A stretch of 64,000 bases of DNA from Phycisphaerae bacterium (GTDB taxonomy: Bacteria; Planctomycetota; Phycisphaerae; FEN-1346; JAACEH01): assembly GCA_012729015.1 (NCBI GenBank), contig JAAYDY010000001.1:1-64000 (forward strand). Reading direction: 5' to 3'. A program made the position numbers and the translations under genes. Positions 43,245 to 51,304 of this stretch are shown here, in pieces. The first letter of the stretch is position 1. The number at the start of each line of letters is the position of its first letter. The notes beneath the pieces were generated by a model. The model was not told where the DNA came from. It saw nothing but the letters and a program-made list of their open reading frames with translations, and searched no databases.

Positions 43245-43267
43245 TCGGGTCTGTTGACCCGACCTAC
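43245..43267. repeat. P2 palindrome
   Basis: TCGGGTCTGTTGACCCGA followed by CCTAC. Same sequence at 39841-39863 and 44882-44904. It lies between the 3' end of the PEP-CTERM gene (43310) and the next start (43163). Confidence 0.75.
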
Positions 43268-43309
43268 AGACTGTGGACCCGCCCCGCAGACCGTCCCCAT
43301 GGGTTCATT

Positions 43310-43900
43310 TCATGCCTGTCGCCGCCGGGTGAGAGCCAGGCCCGCCGCACCGAGGGCAAGCAGCGACAGTGTCGCGGGTTCGGGAATCGGCGAGTAGACC
43401 ATGTCGTCCATCTTGTAGTTCTGCTGGTTGCTGCCAGAACCGCCGACCAACCGGACCGAGGTAAATGGCGTGTCCGAGACCAGGCCCCAGAACTCCTCGT
43501 AGTAGCTGTTGCCGATGGCGCCGACGTAGAGGGAGAACTCGGGGATATAGACCAGCAGGCTGTTGCCCGAGCCGCCCGGCCCGCCAAGCGTCCAGGTTCC
43601 GCCATAGGCGACGGTTTGAGGAACGAAGCTCCAGGTGGTCATGGGCTCGTTCTGGCTCTGGGAGGCCAGGACGTCCTGGTAGCACTCCTCGGCCGGATTG
43701 ATGTGGCCTGATTCCGTGGACACGAAACTCACGCCGGCGTTCAGCACATCGTCGGCGAAAGCTTCCGTGAGGTACGGCGCGCCCAGGGCGGCTTCCCACG
43801 CCGCCTTGTCGGTGTACACCGAGACCGTCGCTGCTCCAACCACGGTCGCCCATGACGCCACTGCTGCCATCGCCATCGCCAATGTGACATGCCGTCGCAT
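43310..43900 (-). CDS. PEP-CTERM secreted protein
   Basis: A 196-residue protein with a signal peptide (RHVTLAMAMAAVASWATVVGA) and a PEP-CTERM tail (IPEPATLSLLALGAAGLAL followed by TRRRQA). The mature part has F-A-D-D-V and W-T-L-G-G-P-G-G-S-G-N-S-L-L-V-Y, recalling other short planctomycetal PEP-CTERM proteins of unknown fold. ATG 43900 follows TTGGAGGG. A perfect 11-bp inverted repeat lies 47-93 nt upstream in the leader (43947-43993). Surface display by exosortase is inferred. Confidence 0.82.
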   Translation of the reverse strand: MRRHVTLAMAMAAVASWATVVGAATVSVYTDKAAWEAALGAPYLTEAFADDVLNAGVSFVSTESGHINPAEECYQDVLASQSQNEPMTTWSFVPQTVAYGGTWTLGGPGGSGNSLLVYIPEFSLYVGAIGNSYYEEFWGLVSDTPFTSVRLVGGSGSNQQNYKMDDMVYSPIPEPATLSLLALGAAGLALTRRRQA

Positions 43901-43946
43901 CGCAGACCCTCCAATAGGCTTGGTCCAGCGCGTGACCAAGAACAGA

Positions 43947-43993
43947 GGATGGTTGCCGCAGCGCTGCCCAACGCCGCCCTGTGGCAACCATCC
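43947..43993. promoter_or_regulatory. Perfect 11-bp inverted repeat upstream of the PEP-CTERM gene
   Basis: GGATGGTTGCC (43947-43957) and GGCAACCATCC (43983-43993) are exact reverse complements separated by 25 nt containing a further GCAGCGCTGC palindrome. It could be an operator or a 5'-leader hairpin for the gene starting at 43900. The remaining 43994-44241 stretch holds only a P3 repeat. Confidence 0.4.
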
Positions 43994-44208
43994 CCGGGTG
44001 CTCTCGTCCACTACATACCCTACTGGAGACTAACACAGAACCCGTTTCCAAACAAGCTGGCAGGCCGGGGCAACAAAGGTTGTGCAGAAATCGAACAGGA
44101 GCCGCTCTGGGCCACATTATCAGTTTTGGCAATGGTGGCTCTTGGCTGCTCTGGGGGATTTCCTCACAACCTCTGTTGACCCAACCGACAGACTGGCACG
44201 CCTCGTTC

Positions 44209-44235
44209 CGCGTGGGTCCGGGGGACCCACCCTAT
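44209..44235. repeat. P3 palindrome
   Basis: CGCGTGGGTCCGGGGGACCCACCCTA; nearly the same at 44961-44987 and 7711-7736. The stem GTGGGTCC/GGACCCAC is perfect. It lies just after the 3' end of the GIY-YIG-like gene and is preceded by a P2-like motif at about 44173. Confidence 0.75.
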
Positions 44236-44241
44236 TACGGA

Positions 44242-44826
44242 CTAAGATCCCTTCAGAGCAGGCGCCATCAGCTTGAAGAAGCCCTCGCACCTTTCCCGAA
44301 TAGAGACAATCGAATCGCTTCGGAAGACCTCCGTGTGCAACTGTTCGCAGCCTGCGGTTACACAGTCAATCGCAGTCTTCTCCCACAACCGCCGGCAACA
44401 CCACTTATGCACAAGCTGAGCAAGCGGCGCCGAACATCGGAGATGGCGCATTCGCTCGCCAAAGTTGTTAGCGAAACCGACTTTGAAGCGTCCCGGATCA
44501 TGGTCTGGCTCCAACTGAATCAAGTAGAACCAGCCCTGTTCAGTTGGATTCTCCTCATTGGCTCGATGTCCCTCGTCTGCTGGGTGGTCTTGTCCATCGA
44601 AATGCTCGCGAAGCCTATTGAAATCCCGTTTCGTAATAAACGCGATGGCTTGGCCATTGTGGACTGAGCTGCGTTCCTTGGTCGTCTCGATCCTGAGTCG
44701 TTTCAGGACCTTGAATACATGCTGCTTCCGCTTCCCTAACTCCGCCGCCGCAGTGATGACCGCCATCAGATCATCGCTGCTGTTGTTGCGGACATTCGAT
44801 GATGTGCCTTCTGATTTAGAACGCAT
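44242..44826 (-). CDS. GIY-YIG / T5orf172-like (MUG113-type) protein
   Basis: A 194-residue protein. The C-terminal half has the T5orf172/GIY-YIG pattern GWFYLIQLEPDHDPGRFKVG, then F-G-E-R-M-R-H-L-R-C and a conserved E-K-T-A-I-D-x-V-T-A-x-x-E-x-L-x-x-E-V-F end. The N-terminal half looks like a small helical DNA-binding region (AAELGKRKQHVFKVLKRLRI). GIY-YIG nucleases cut DNA, but T5orf172 members include accessory proteins of phages and mobile elements. ATG 44826 has GAGAAGATT nearby. Base composition is less GC-rich than neighbours; a mobile or defence-related origin is possible but unproven. Confidence 0.65.
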   Translation of the reverse strand: MRSKSEGTSSNVRNNSSDDLMAVITAAAELGKRKQHVFKVLKRLRIETTKERSSVHNGQAIAFITKRDFNRLREHFDGQDHPADEGHRANEENPTEQGWFYLIQLEPDHDPGRFKVGFANNFGERMRHLRCSAPLAQLVHKWCCRRLWEKTAIDCVTAGCEQLHTEVFRSDSIVSIRERCEGFFKLMAPALKGS

Positions 44827-44881
44827 CACAATCTTCTCGTATCGCCATTCATAAAGATCACCTGTTCACACTCAGACTGCG

Positions 44882-44987
44882 TCGGGTCTGTTGACCCGAC
44901 CTACGGACTCAGAGTCATACCACCCCCGCCCGGTCATCGGTCCACAAGTGAACGTCGTTCCGCGTGGGTCCGGGGGACCCACCCTAC
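44882..44987. repeat. P2 and P3 palindromes side by side
   Basis: A P2 copy (TCGGGTCTGTTGACCCGA, 44882-44899, then CCTAC) and a P3 copy (CGCGTGGGTCCGGGGGACCC onward, 44961-44987) fill the gap between the GIY-YIG-like gene start and the 3' end of the small membrane protein. Confidence 0.75.
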
Positions 44988-45009
44988 GCGGGGCGACCGG
45001 AGACGGGGG

Positions 45010-45303
45010 TCAGCGGTCGGACGAGTCGGGGCCGGGGGAGTCGGCGGGACCCTGGTCGGCGGGAGGCCGGCTCGCGGCTTTCAGTCGCTCGGATTCTTTG
45101 CGGTATTCCTTGAAGCCCAGCCAGAGCACATAGGCGACGCCGACGAAGGAGCCGACAGCCATGAGTTTGTTGGCATCGGCATGTTCGTAGCCTTCGTGAA
45201 ACCATCCGTCCAGGACGCACCAGACTCCAAAGGCCATGATCGCCACGGCGAAGCCGCCCCAGTAGATGATCGTCATCGTCGGTTTGGGTGTCTTCTCGGC
45301 CAT
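45010..45303 (-). CDS. Small membrane protein with two TM helices
   Basis: A 97-residue protein with two hydrophobic helices (IIYWGGFAVAIMAFGVWCVL at about 12-31, and KLMAVGSFVGVAYVLWLGF) and a charged, Pro/Asp-rich C-terminal tail. ATG 45303 follows GGGAGAAACCC. It lies 24 nt downstream of the Crp/Fnr gene on the same strand and may be co-transcribed. No function is recognised. Confidence 0.6.
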   Translation of the reverse strand: MAEKTPKPTMTIIYWGGFAVAIMAFGVWCVLDGWFHEGYEHADANKLMAVGSFVGVAYVLWLGFKEYRKESERLKAASRPPADQGPADSPGPDSSDR

Positions 45304-45327
45304 GGGTTTCTCCCGCAGGTCGGCGTG

Positions 45328-46059
45328 TCAGTGGTTTCCGTGTTCGTCTTCCAGTCCGCCGCTGTCGATCACTTCGAGCAGTCCCTCGCGATCGGCCAGG
45401 GTCAGGATGCGGCGGCGCGTGTCGATGAGGCCCATGTCGCGGAACCGCTTGAGCATGCGCGTGACGGTCTCGCGCGAGGTGCCGAGGCGGCGACCGATTT
45501 CCTGGTGGCTGTACCGGTGCCGGATGACCAGGCGTCCGTCGATCCAGGTGCCTTCGCGGTCGCCCAGGAGCACCAGGAGCCGCGCGAGGCGGACGCTCAC
45601 GGACTCGAAGCTGACTTCCTGGATCTGGTTGGACAGGTCCATGATGGTGCCGGCCATGGTCTGCATGAGCTGAAAGCACATGCGCGGGTTGTCGAGGAGG
45701 ACTCGGATGAAGTCGTCCTTGGACAAGGTGAGGACGACGCCGGGCTCGGTGGCCTCGACGGTGGCGTTGGAGCGGCGGCCGGTGATGATCTCGGCCAAGC
45801 CGAAATGCTGGTGCGGTCGGATTTCGGCGACGGCTTTCTCGCGGCCTTCGGTGCTGACTTTAATGACGTTGCAGCGGCCTTCGAGGACGATGATGAAGCG
45901 GTCGCAGGGCTGGCCTTCGCGGTAGAGGACGTCGCCTTTGTCCACGTCCAGGCGGTTCAGCAGCCCCGACAGGAGGCGCAGGTGCCCAGCACTCAGGGAC
46001 CGGAAAATGGGAATCTGTCGGATTCCCTCAGCGTGACTGACAGGTTTCGGGCTCTTCAT
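45328..46059 (-). CDS. Crp/Fnr-family transcriptional regulator
   Basis: A 243-residue regulator with an N-terminal cyclic-nucleotide-like effector domain (DRFIIVLEGRCNVIKVSTEG and HFGLAEIITGRRSNATVEA) and a C-terminal HTH (YSHQEIGRRLGTSRETVTRM). The FNR-type N-terminal Fe-S cysteines are absent, so a cNMP or other ligand is more likely. ATG 46059 gives the family length; 72 upstream residues in the open frame lack homology. It heads a short unit with the small membrane protein. Confidence 0.85.
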   Translation of the reverse strand: MKSPKPVSHAEGIRQIPIFRSLSAGHLRLLSGLLNRLDVDKGDVLYREGQPCDRFIIVLEGRCNVIKVSTEGREKAVAEIRPHQHFGLAEIITGRRSNATVEATEPGVVLTLSKDDFIRVLLDNPRMCFQLMQTMAGTIMDLSNQIQEVSFESVSVRLARLLVLLGDREGTWIDGRLVIRHRYSHQEIGRRLGTSRETVTRMLKRFRDMGLIDTRRRILTLADREGLLEVIDSGGLEDEHGNH

Positions 46060-46241
46060 GCCTCGTTCGTACCATAAGGGAGCGCCTGTCGCGGTGACGA
46101 AGGTCACTCCCGCCTCCATGATAGCCGCCGACGGCCCCCTGACAAGGTGGTTTTGGAGAATATCGGCCGGAGGCGACTGGTCGGATGAGCCGCCATCCCG
46201 TACAATGGTTTTCGACGCGCCCAGCAGAAAGGACTCACCCG

Positions 46242-46472
46242 GTGGTGATGCCGTCGTTGAGCTTCGAGGACTCACGCCGCCGGATGGCCGCCGAAACCAG
46301 TGCGTTCATCGCCTGGGGCCTGGCCCATCCGGACCAGGTCCAGTGGATTCCGAAACGCCCGATAGATACCGGCGGCTTCTCGCGACAGGCCACGTTCGTG
46401 TTCTGGACGCCCGTCCTGGGCCTCTCGATGCAGCGGCCGCTGACGTGGCTCCGGCGGCTGCTGAGGCGCTGA
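46242..46472 (+). CDS. Short hypothetical protein
   Basis: A 76-residue frame, Trp/Arg-rich, with AAETSAFIAWGLAHPDQVQW in the middle. GTG 46242 has AAAGGA 8 nt upstream, better spaced than ATG 46248. It ends 6 nt before the 3' end of the convergent TIM-barrel gene. No family is recognised; the good ribosome site and open frame in an otherwise empty gap are the only support. Confidence 0.5.
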   Translation: MVMPSLSFEDSRRRMAAETSAFIAWGLAHPDQVQWIPKRPIDTGGFSRQATFVFWTPVLGLSMQRPLTWLRRLLRR

Positions 46473-46478
46473 GTGGCC

Positions 46479-47399
46479 TCAGACGAGCTTCTTCAGATGG
46501 GCCAGACTCTCCCTCGCCGTAGCGTCGAGGTTCTCCATCGAGCCACCGCCACGCAGAGGCGAGCACATCTCGTAGCAGACGTAGCCGCTGAAGCCGCCGT
46601 CCTTGAGCCCGCGGAAGAACGCATCGTAGTCCAGACAGCCGCGGCCCATGGCCACGGCCCGGTAGGCGTCCATCGTGCGCTTGTAGTGGATCAGCCCTTC
46701 CTCGTAACGATACTGCGGAAACCGCTCGTAGTCGGCCGTGGTGGTCTGGACCATGAGCGGCGCCATGCGTCGGGCGGCTGCGCGAACGTCCACGTCGTCC
46801 TGCTTGGTGATGCTCCAGGCGTCGAACATGGCCCGGACGCTGGGGTGCCCGATCTCGTCCATCAGGGCGGCATAGTCGTCGACGCCGACGCCGTAGTCGT
46901 GATGGTTCTGGACGCCGACGGTCACGCCGCACGCGGCAGCCCGCTGGCCGCACTCGCGCAGCGCGTCGATGCAGGTGCGCCGCTCCAGGTGCCACTTGGC
47001 CGGATCGACTTCGTAACCCGTGAAGACGCGGACCACCGAAGCCCCCAGTTCCCCCGCCATGCGGCAGAGTTGCTCGACGTGGGCAATCTGGATCTCGGCC
47101 TGCGGCACCTCGGCGTGGCGGAACCCGGCGGTGAAGTCGGTGTAGGCGGCCAGGGTGCCGATCTCGACGCCGGCGGCCTCGGCCCGGCGGGCCAGCCGTC
47201 GAAGGCCCCGGGTGTCCCAGTCCAGCGGCGACAGGTGGGGGCGTTTGCACATCAGCTCGACGGCGTCGTAGCCCAGTTCGGCGGCCTTGTCGATGAACGC
47301 ATCGAGCGGGAGCCGCACCTGGCCCCAGAGGCCGGCGTAGCTGACGCTGAAGAGCATCGTCCTGATGGACCGCTTTCCCGATTTCGGTTGTCCTGCCAT
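46479..47399 (-). CDS. Xylose-isomerase-like TIM-barrel sugar epimerase/isomerase
   Basis: A 306-residue AP-endonuclease-2/xylose-isomerase-like TIM barrel. Motifs include GYDAVELMCKRPH, V-R-V-F-T-G-Y near the middle, VTVGVQNHHDYGV, ARAMFDAWS-type (V-R-A-M-F-D-A-W-S) and G-F-S-G-Y-V-C-Y-E-M-C, with the metal-binding E/D/H/E set expected in such enzymes. ATG 47399 follows GAGGAGGTTCGCG. Many planctomycetal members act on inositols or 3-keto sugars; the exact substrate is unknown. Confidence 0.78.
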   Translation of the reverse strand: MAGQPKSGKRSIRTMLFSVSYAGLWGQVRLPLDAFIDKAAELGYDAVELMCKRPHLSPLDWDTRGLRRLARRAEAAGVEIGTLAAYTDFTAGFRHAEVPQAEIQIAHVEQLCRMAGELGASVVRVFTGYEVDPAKWHLERRTCIDALRECGQRAAACGVTVGVQNHHDYGVGVDDYAALMDEIGHPSVRAMFDAWSITKQDDVDVRAAARRMAPLMVQTTTADYERFPQYRYEEGLIHYKRTMDAYRAVAMGRGCLDYDAFFRGLKDGGFSGYVCYEMCSPLRGGGSMENLDATARESLAHLKKLV

Positions 47400-47420
47400 C
47401 GCGAACCTCCTCACCCCCCC

Positions 47421-47498
47421 GCGTGGCTGCTCCTCGACAAGCTCGGAACCTGACGGCCCCTCGACCGTGCTCGGGAACTGCGTCAAGCAGCCACCCTG
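47421..47498. repeat. P4 palindromic element
   Basis: GCGTGGCTGCTCCTCGACAA, then GGCCCCTCGACCGTGCTCGG, and finally GCGTCAAGCAGCCACCCTGC. It is the long form of the P4 element at 33811-33864, with the middle segment partly duplicated. It separates the TIM-barrel gene from the esterase gene. Confidence 0.75.
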
Positions 47499-47506
47499 CG
47501 CTGGGC

Positions 47507-49357
47507 CTACTCGTTCTTTGCGGCCCTCGTGAAGCGGCCGAAGAACTTCAGCGTCAGCGGCAGGTACTGGTCGGTGTAGTACGCGTGGCCGTGCGTGTCG
47601 AACACGTGCAGTTCCACGGTCATGCCGAGCGTTTTCATGGCGGCCTCGAGCTTGCGTGCGCCCTCGACGGGCACGACGCCGTCGGCGCCGCCGTGAATGA
47701 TCATCGTCGGCACGTTCTTCAGCCGCTCGACGCCCGCCGGGCGGCCGTCCTCGCCCTCGCGTGCGCTGCCGGACACGCAGCAGATGGCGGCGAAGTACTC
47801 CGGATGGGCCGTGGCCAGAGCGTATGTGCCGAAGCCGCCCATCGAGATGCCGGTCAGGTAGACGCGGTCGCGGTCGACCCGGGCGTAGTCGGCCAAGGCC
47901 AGATCGAGCAGTTGCCTGACGTCGCCCGCGGGGCGGTTGCGGGAATGCCACTTGGGCATCACCGCCACGTAGCCGGCTTCGTTGAGCATCGCGAGGAGCT
48001 TGCCGCCGTCCATCTCGGGCCAGTAGTTCTCGTTGCCGCCGCCGCCGTGGAGCATGTAGACCATCGGCGATTTCTCGCGCGTCCAGTAGCCCTCGGGCAG
48101 GAAGACGCGGTATGGCACCAGGGCATTGTCGGCGGCCGACCGGTAGGCCCGTCGCAGGTCACCGGTGCGGCCCTGGTACGGGTCCTCGCCGGCCTTGAGG
48201 CGGCGCACGGTCTCGCGGGCCTGCGCCAGGGCCTGTCGCAGCGCGGCGACGGGCTCGGCTTCCGTGAGGCCTTCGTGCTCGGCCAGCCCGGCCTTCCACG
48301 CCTCGGCCGTCGAAGCGGCGCTCTCGGTGAGTCGCTTGTGCCCCTCCTTCAGGTACTCGACCATGTGCTGCATGTCGGGCAGGTACCCCAACGACAGCCC
48401 GCCCCTGGATTCAGCCATTTCCTGCGTGAAGGCCTCGATGCCGGCGATTTCGCTGTCGAGGGTGGCCAGCAACTGGCCGGCCAGGATCACCTCGCAGGCG
48501 ACGGAGCATGCCGGAGATTCGGCGGTGATCGTCATCGGATACGTGCCGTCGTCCATCTGGGGCAGGGAAAACAGGCGCACGGCCAACATGGGATCCTCGG
48601 ACACAGGCTGATCGTCCGCGGGTTTCAGTTCGAAGGTTTTGTCGCCGGCCTTGAGCGTCACGCCCACGTCGCCCAGGGGCCGGGCGAAACTCCGGACGGC
48701 GACGGCCACGCGACCGCCCTCGCCCTGTCGCATGAGGGTTGAGCGGCTCAGGAGGCCGCAGTAGCCCTGGGGTGTCACCTGCAACCGGACGAGCCGCGAC
48801 AGTTCCTCGGCGCTGATGTGGACGTCGCTTTCGGTCAGGAAGAAGCCGTCCATGTTCAGGTCGCCGTCTTTGATGTACGACAGGGTAATCGTCAGGGGGC
48901 CCTTCTTCAGGGCGCCGAGCTCAACCGTGGCCAGACCGTAGTCGGTGGCCTTGCGTCCCCATCCTCCGGTGTTGTCGAAGGCGACTTCTCGCTTGATCGA
49001 CTGGCCGCCGCCGGTGGCATCCACTTCGAGGACGGCCGGGACCATGCCCTCGCGCCAGTGAAGCCTCGCGTAGCGGAACGCGATTCGGGCGTTGGCGAAG
49101 TCCTGCGGCAGATTCAGGGAGTAGGTGACCTGGCTGCCGGGCTGGTTGAGTGTGGCGCTGTAGAGGAGCTTGCCGCCGGAAGCCGGCGGGCGCAGGTCGA
49201 TCTGCTTCTCGACATCCTTGCGAGCCGAAGCGAAGTCCTCGGCTTCCTGCCACATGGCAAACAGTGGACCCGCGGCCATACAACACGAGGCCGCCGCGGC
49301 AAACGCTGCGATCGCCATCGCAGACGGAGCCAGCGTCCTGAGCGCGTTTGAGAACAT
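47507..49357 (-). CDS. Exported multidomain alpha/beta-hydrolase esterase
   Basis: A 616-residue protein: signal peptide (SAMAIAAFAAAASCCMAAG), an N-terminal carbohydrate-binding-like beta-sandwich (about 30-170), a linker, then a C-terminal esterase domain. The nucleophile motif is TGISMGGFGT near residue 500. The acid is in IIHGGADGVVPV and the His in FDTHGHAYYTD; MVYMLHGGGGNENYW is the oxyanion region. Such esterases of the PHB-depolymerase/peptidase S9-like group act on acetylated or feruloylated polysaccharides. ATG 49357 follows GAAGGAGG; a promoter lies about 50 nt upstream. Confidence 0.78.
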   Translation of the reverse strand: MFSNALRTLAPSAMAIAAFAAAASCCMAAGPLFAMWQEAEDFASARKDVEKQIDLRPPASGGKLLYSATLNQPGSQVTYSLNLPQDFANARIAFRYARLHWREGMVPAVLEVDATGGGQSIKREVAFDNTGGWGRKATDYGLATVELGALKKGPLTITLSYIKDGDLNMDGFFLTESDVHISAEELSRLVRLQVTPQGYCGLLSRSTLMRQGEGGRVAVAVRSFARPLGDVGVTLKAGDKTFELKPADDQPVSEDPMLAVRLFSLPQMDDGTYPMTITAESPACSVACEVILAGQLLATLDSEIAGIEAFTQEMAESRGGLSLGYLPDMQHMVEYLKEGHKRLTESAASTAEAWKAGLAEHEGLTEAEPVAALRQALAQARETVRRLKAGEDPYQGRTGDLRRAYRSAADNALVPYRVFLPEGYWTREKSPMVYMLHGGGGNENYWPEMDGGKLLAMLNEAGYVAVMPKWHSRNRPAGDVRQLLDLALADYARVDRDRVYLTGISMGGFGTYALATAHPEYFAAICCVSGSAREGEDGRPAGVERLKNVPTMIIHGGADGVVPVEGARKLEAAMKTLGMTVELHVFDTHGHAYYTDQYLPLTLKFFGRFTRAAKNE

Positions 49358-49405
49358 GGTTTCCTCCTTCGAGAACACGTGGGCGAGTGGAATGGATTCC
49401 GGACC

Positions 49406-49435
49406 AGTATACTGTCGACCGCCTTCCACGTGCAA
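49406..49435 (-). promoter_or_regulatory. Candidate promoter of the esterase gene
   Basis: On the minus strand TTGCAC (49435-49430), an 18-nt spacer and TATACT (49411-49406), about 50 nt upstream of ATG 49357. Confidence 0.45.
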
Positions 49436-49501
49436 TATGGAGAATACGGGGGGACAGTTCGGTTGCCGGGCTTTTGCCGCCGAGACGGGGACTGTGCGAC
49501 A

Positions 49502-49530
49502 TTGCTTTCGGCATTGGCGCATGATACTCT
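49502..49530 (+). promoter_or_regulatory. Candidate promoter of the arabinose operon
   Basis: TTGCTT (49502-49507), 17 nt, then TACTCT (49525-49530), about 77 nt upstream of the ribulokinase start. The gap 49358-49606 is the divergent promoter region with the esterase; no gene was seen in it. Confidence 0.35.
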
Positions 49531-49606
49531 GTTGGCGGAACAGCGGCACGCGATCGCCGCACGTTGCGGTGGCAATGATCACACGACAGCCTGATCCGGG
49601 ACAGCC

Positions 49607-51304
49607 ATGAGCAAAGACGACAAGGCGACCTTCTCTGTAGGGGTGGATTACGGAACCAACAGCGTCCGTGCCCTGGTGGTGGACGTCTCCAACGGCCGCG
49701 AATTGGCCGCCGAGGTGTTTCCCTACCCGAGCGGACGCAACGGCATTCTGCTGGATGCGAAAGCCCCCAACCAGGCACGCCAGAACCCGGCCGACTATGT
49801 CCATGGGTTTCTGACGGCCGTTTCCGGAGCGGTCCGGCGGGCCCGCAGAGCGCGAGGTTTCGACGCGTCGCGGGTGGTCGGCATCGGCATCGACACCACG
49901 GGCTCAACGCCGCTGCCGGTGGATCGCCTGGGCCGTCCGCTGGCATTCGACAAACGCTTTCGCCGCCACCCGGCGGCACAGGCCTGGTTGTGGAAGGACC
50001 ATACCAGCCACGCCGAAGCAGAGGAGATCACCGATCTGGCTCGGCGGCGCGGCGAACCGTACCTGGCCAAGTGCGGCGGCACCTACTCCTCGGAATGGTT
50101 CTGGTCGAAGCTACTGCACTGCCGGCGGACCTCGCCGGACGTGTTCCGCGCGGCGCACTCGTGGGTGGAGTGTTGCGACTTTGTGCCGGCGTATGTCACG
50201 GATCGCCTGGCCCCGGCCACGATGTCGCGAAGCGTGTGCGCCGCCGGGCACAAGGCGATGTACCATGAGTCCTGGGGAGGGCTTCCGAGCAAGGCGTTTC
50301 TGGGGCGGCTTTCGCCGGACCTGGCTTCGCTGCGTGACCGGCTGTACGACCAGGCGGTGCCATCGGACCGCATCGCCGGGCGCCTCGCTGTGGCCGTGGC
50401 GGCCAAGGTCGGCCTGCCTGCGGGCATCCCTGTGGCGGTGGGCGGCTTCGATGCCCATTTCGGGGCCGTCGGCAGCGGCATCCGCCCCGGCACCCTCGTC
50501 AAGATTCTCGGCACGTCGTCCTGCGACATGATGGTTCATGCCGGGGAGAGTGCCTTGGCCGACATTCCCGGGATATGCGGCATTGTGCCGGACTCGATCC
50601 TGCCCGGCATGACGGGGCTGGAGGCAGGCCAGTCGGCCGTCGGCGACATCTTCCACTGGTTCGTCACGCAGTTCGTCGCCGCCTCGACGGCCAAGGGCGA
50701 CCCGCACAAGAACCTGTCTCGCGAGGCAGCCAAGCTCATGCCCGGCGAGAGCGGGTTGATGGCTCTCGATTGGAACAACGGCAACCGCACGATCCTGGTC
50801 GATTCACAGCTGACGGGGTTGCTGCTCGGCCAGACACTGCACACCACGGCCGCGGAGGTGTACCGGGCGTTGATCGAGGCCACGGCGTTCGGGGCCCTGA
50901 CGATCATCGACCGTTTCGAGGAGTATGGCGTGCATGTCCGCGAGGTGGTGACCTGCGGCGGCATCGCCGAGAAGAATCCGCTGCTGATGCAGCTGTACGC
51001 CGACGTGCTGAACCGGCCGATCAAGAGCAGCCGCTCGGGTCAGACCTGCGCGCTTGGGGCGGCGATGTTCGGCGCCGTGGTCGGTGGCGCGCATAAGACC
51101 ATGGCGGCGGCACAGCGACGCATGACCGGCGTCAAGCCGACCGTGTATCGGCCGCGTGCGGCGGCGGTACGCGTGTACGCCGACTTGTATCGCATCTACC
51201 GTCGCCTCCACGACTCGTTCGGAACCGCCGGGGCTCCGGTCCGGCTCGATCGGGTGATGAAGGAACTGATCGCGATTCGCGATAGCCGGAGACAAGGACG
51301 ATGA
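49607..51304 (+). CDS. araB: Ribulokinase
   Basis: A 565-residue FGGY-family kinase of the usual AraB length. It has the phosphate-1 motif SVGVDYGTNSVRALVVD, VVGIGIDTTGSTPLPVD, Y-S-S-E-W-F-W-S-K, GGFDAHFGAVG and the C-terminal VVTCGGIAEKNPLLMQ. It phosphorylates L-ribulose to L-ribulose-5-phosphate. It is first in the araB-araD-isomerase operon and overlaps araD by 4 nt. Confidence 0.9.
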   Translation: MSKDDKATFSVGVDYGTNSVRALVVDVSNGRELAAEVFPYPSGRNGILLDAKAPNQARQNPADYVHGFLTAVSGAVRRARRARGFDASRVVGIGIDTTGSTPLPVDRLGRPLAFDKRFRRHPAAQAWLWKDHTSHAEAEEITDLARRRGEPYLAKCGGTYSSEWFWSKLLHCRRTSPDVFRAAHSWVECCDFVPAYVTDRLAPATMSRSVCAAGHKAMYHESWGGLPSKAFLGRLSPDLASLRDRLYDQAVPSDRIAGRLAVAVAAKVGLPAGIPVAVGGFDAHFGAVGSGIRPGTLVKILGTSSCDMMVHAGESALADIPGICGIVPDSILPGMTGLEAGQSAVGDIFHWFVTQFVAASTAKGDPHKNLSREAAKLMPGESGLMALDWNNGNRTILVDSQLTGLLLGQTLHTTAAEVYRALIEATAFGALTIIDRFEEYGVHVREVVTCGGIAEKNPLLMQLYADVLNRPIKSSRSGQTCALGAAMFGAVVGGAHKTMAAAQRRMTGVKPTVYRPRAAAVRVYADLYRIYRRLHDSFGTAGAPVRLDRVMKELIAIRDSRRQGR

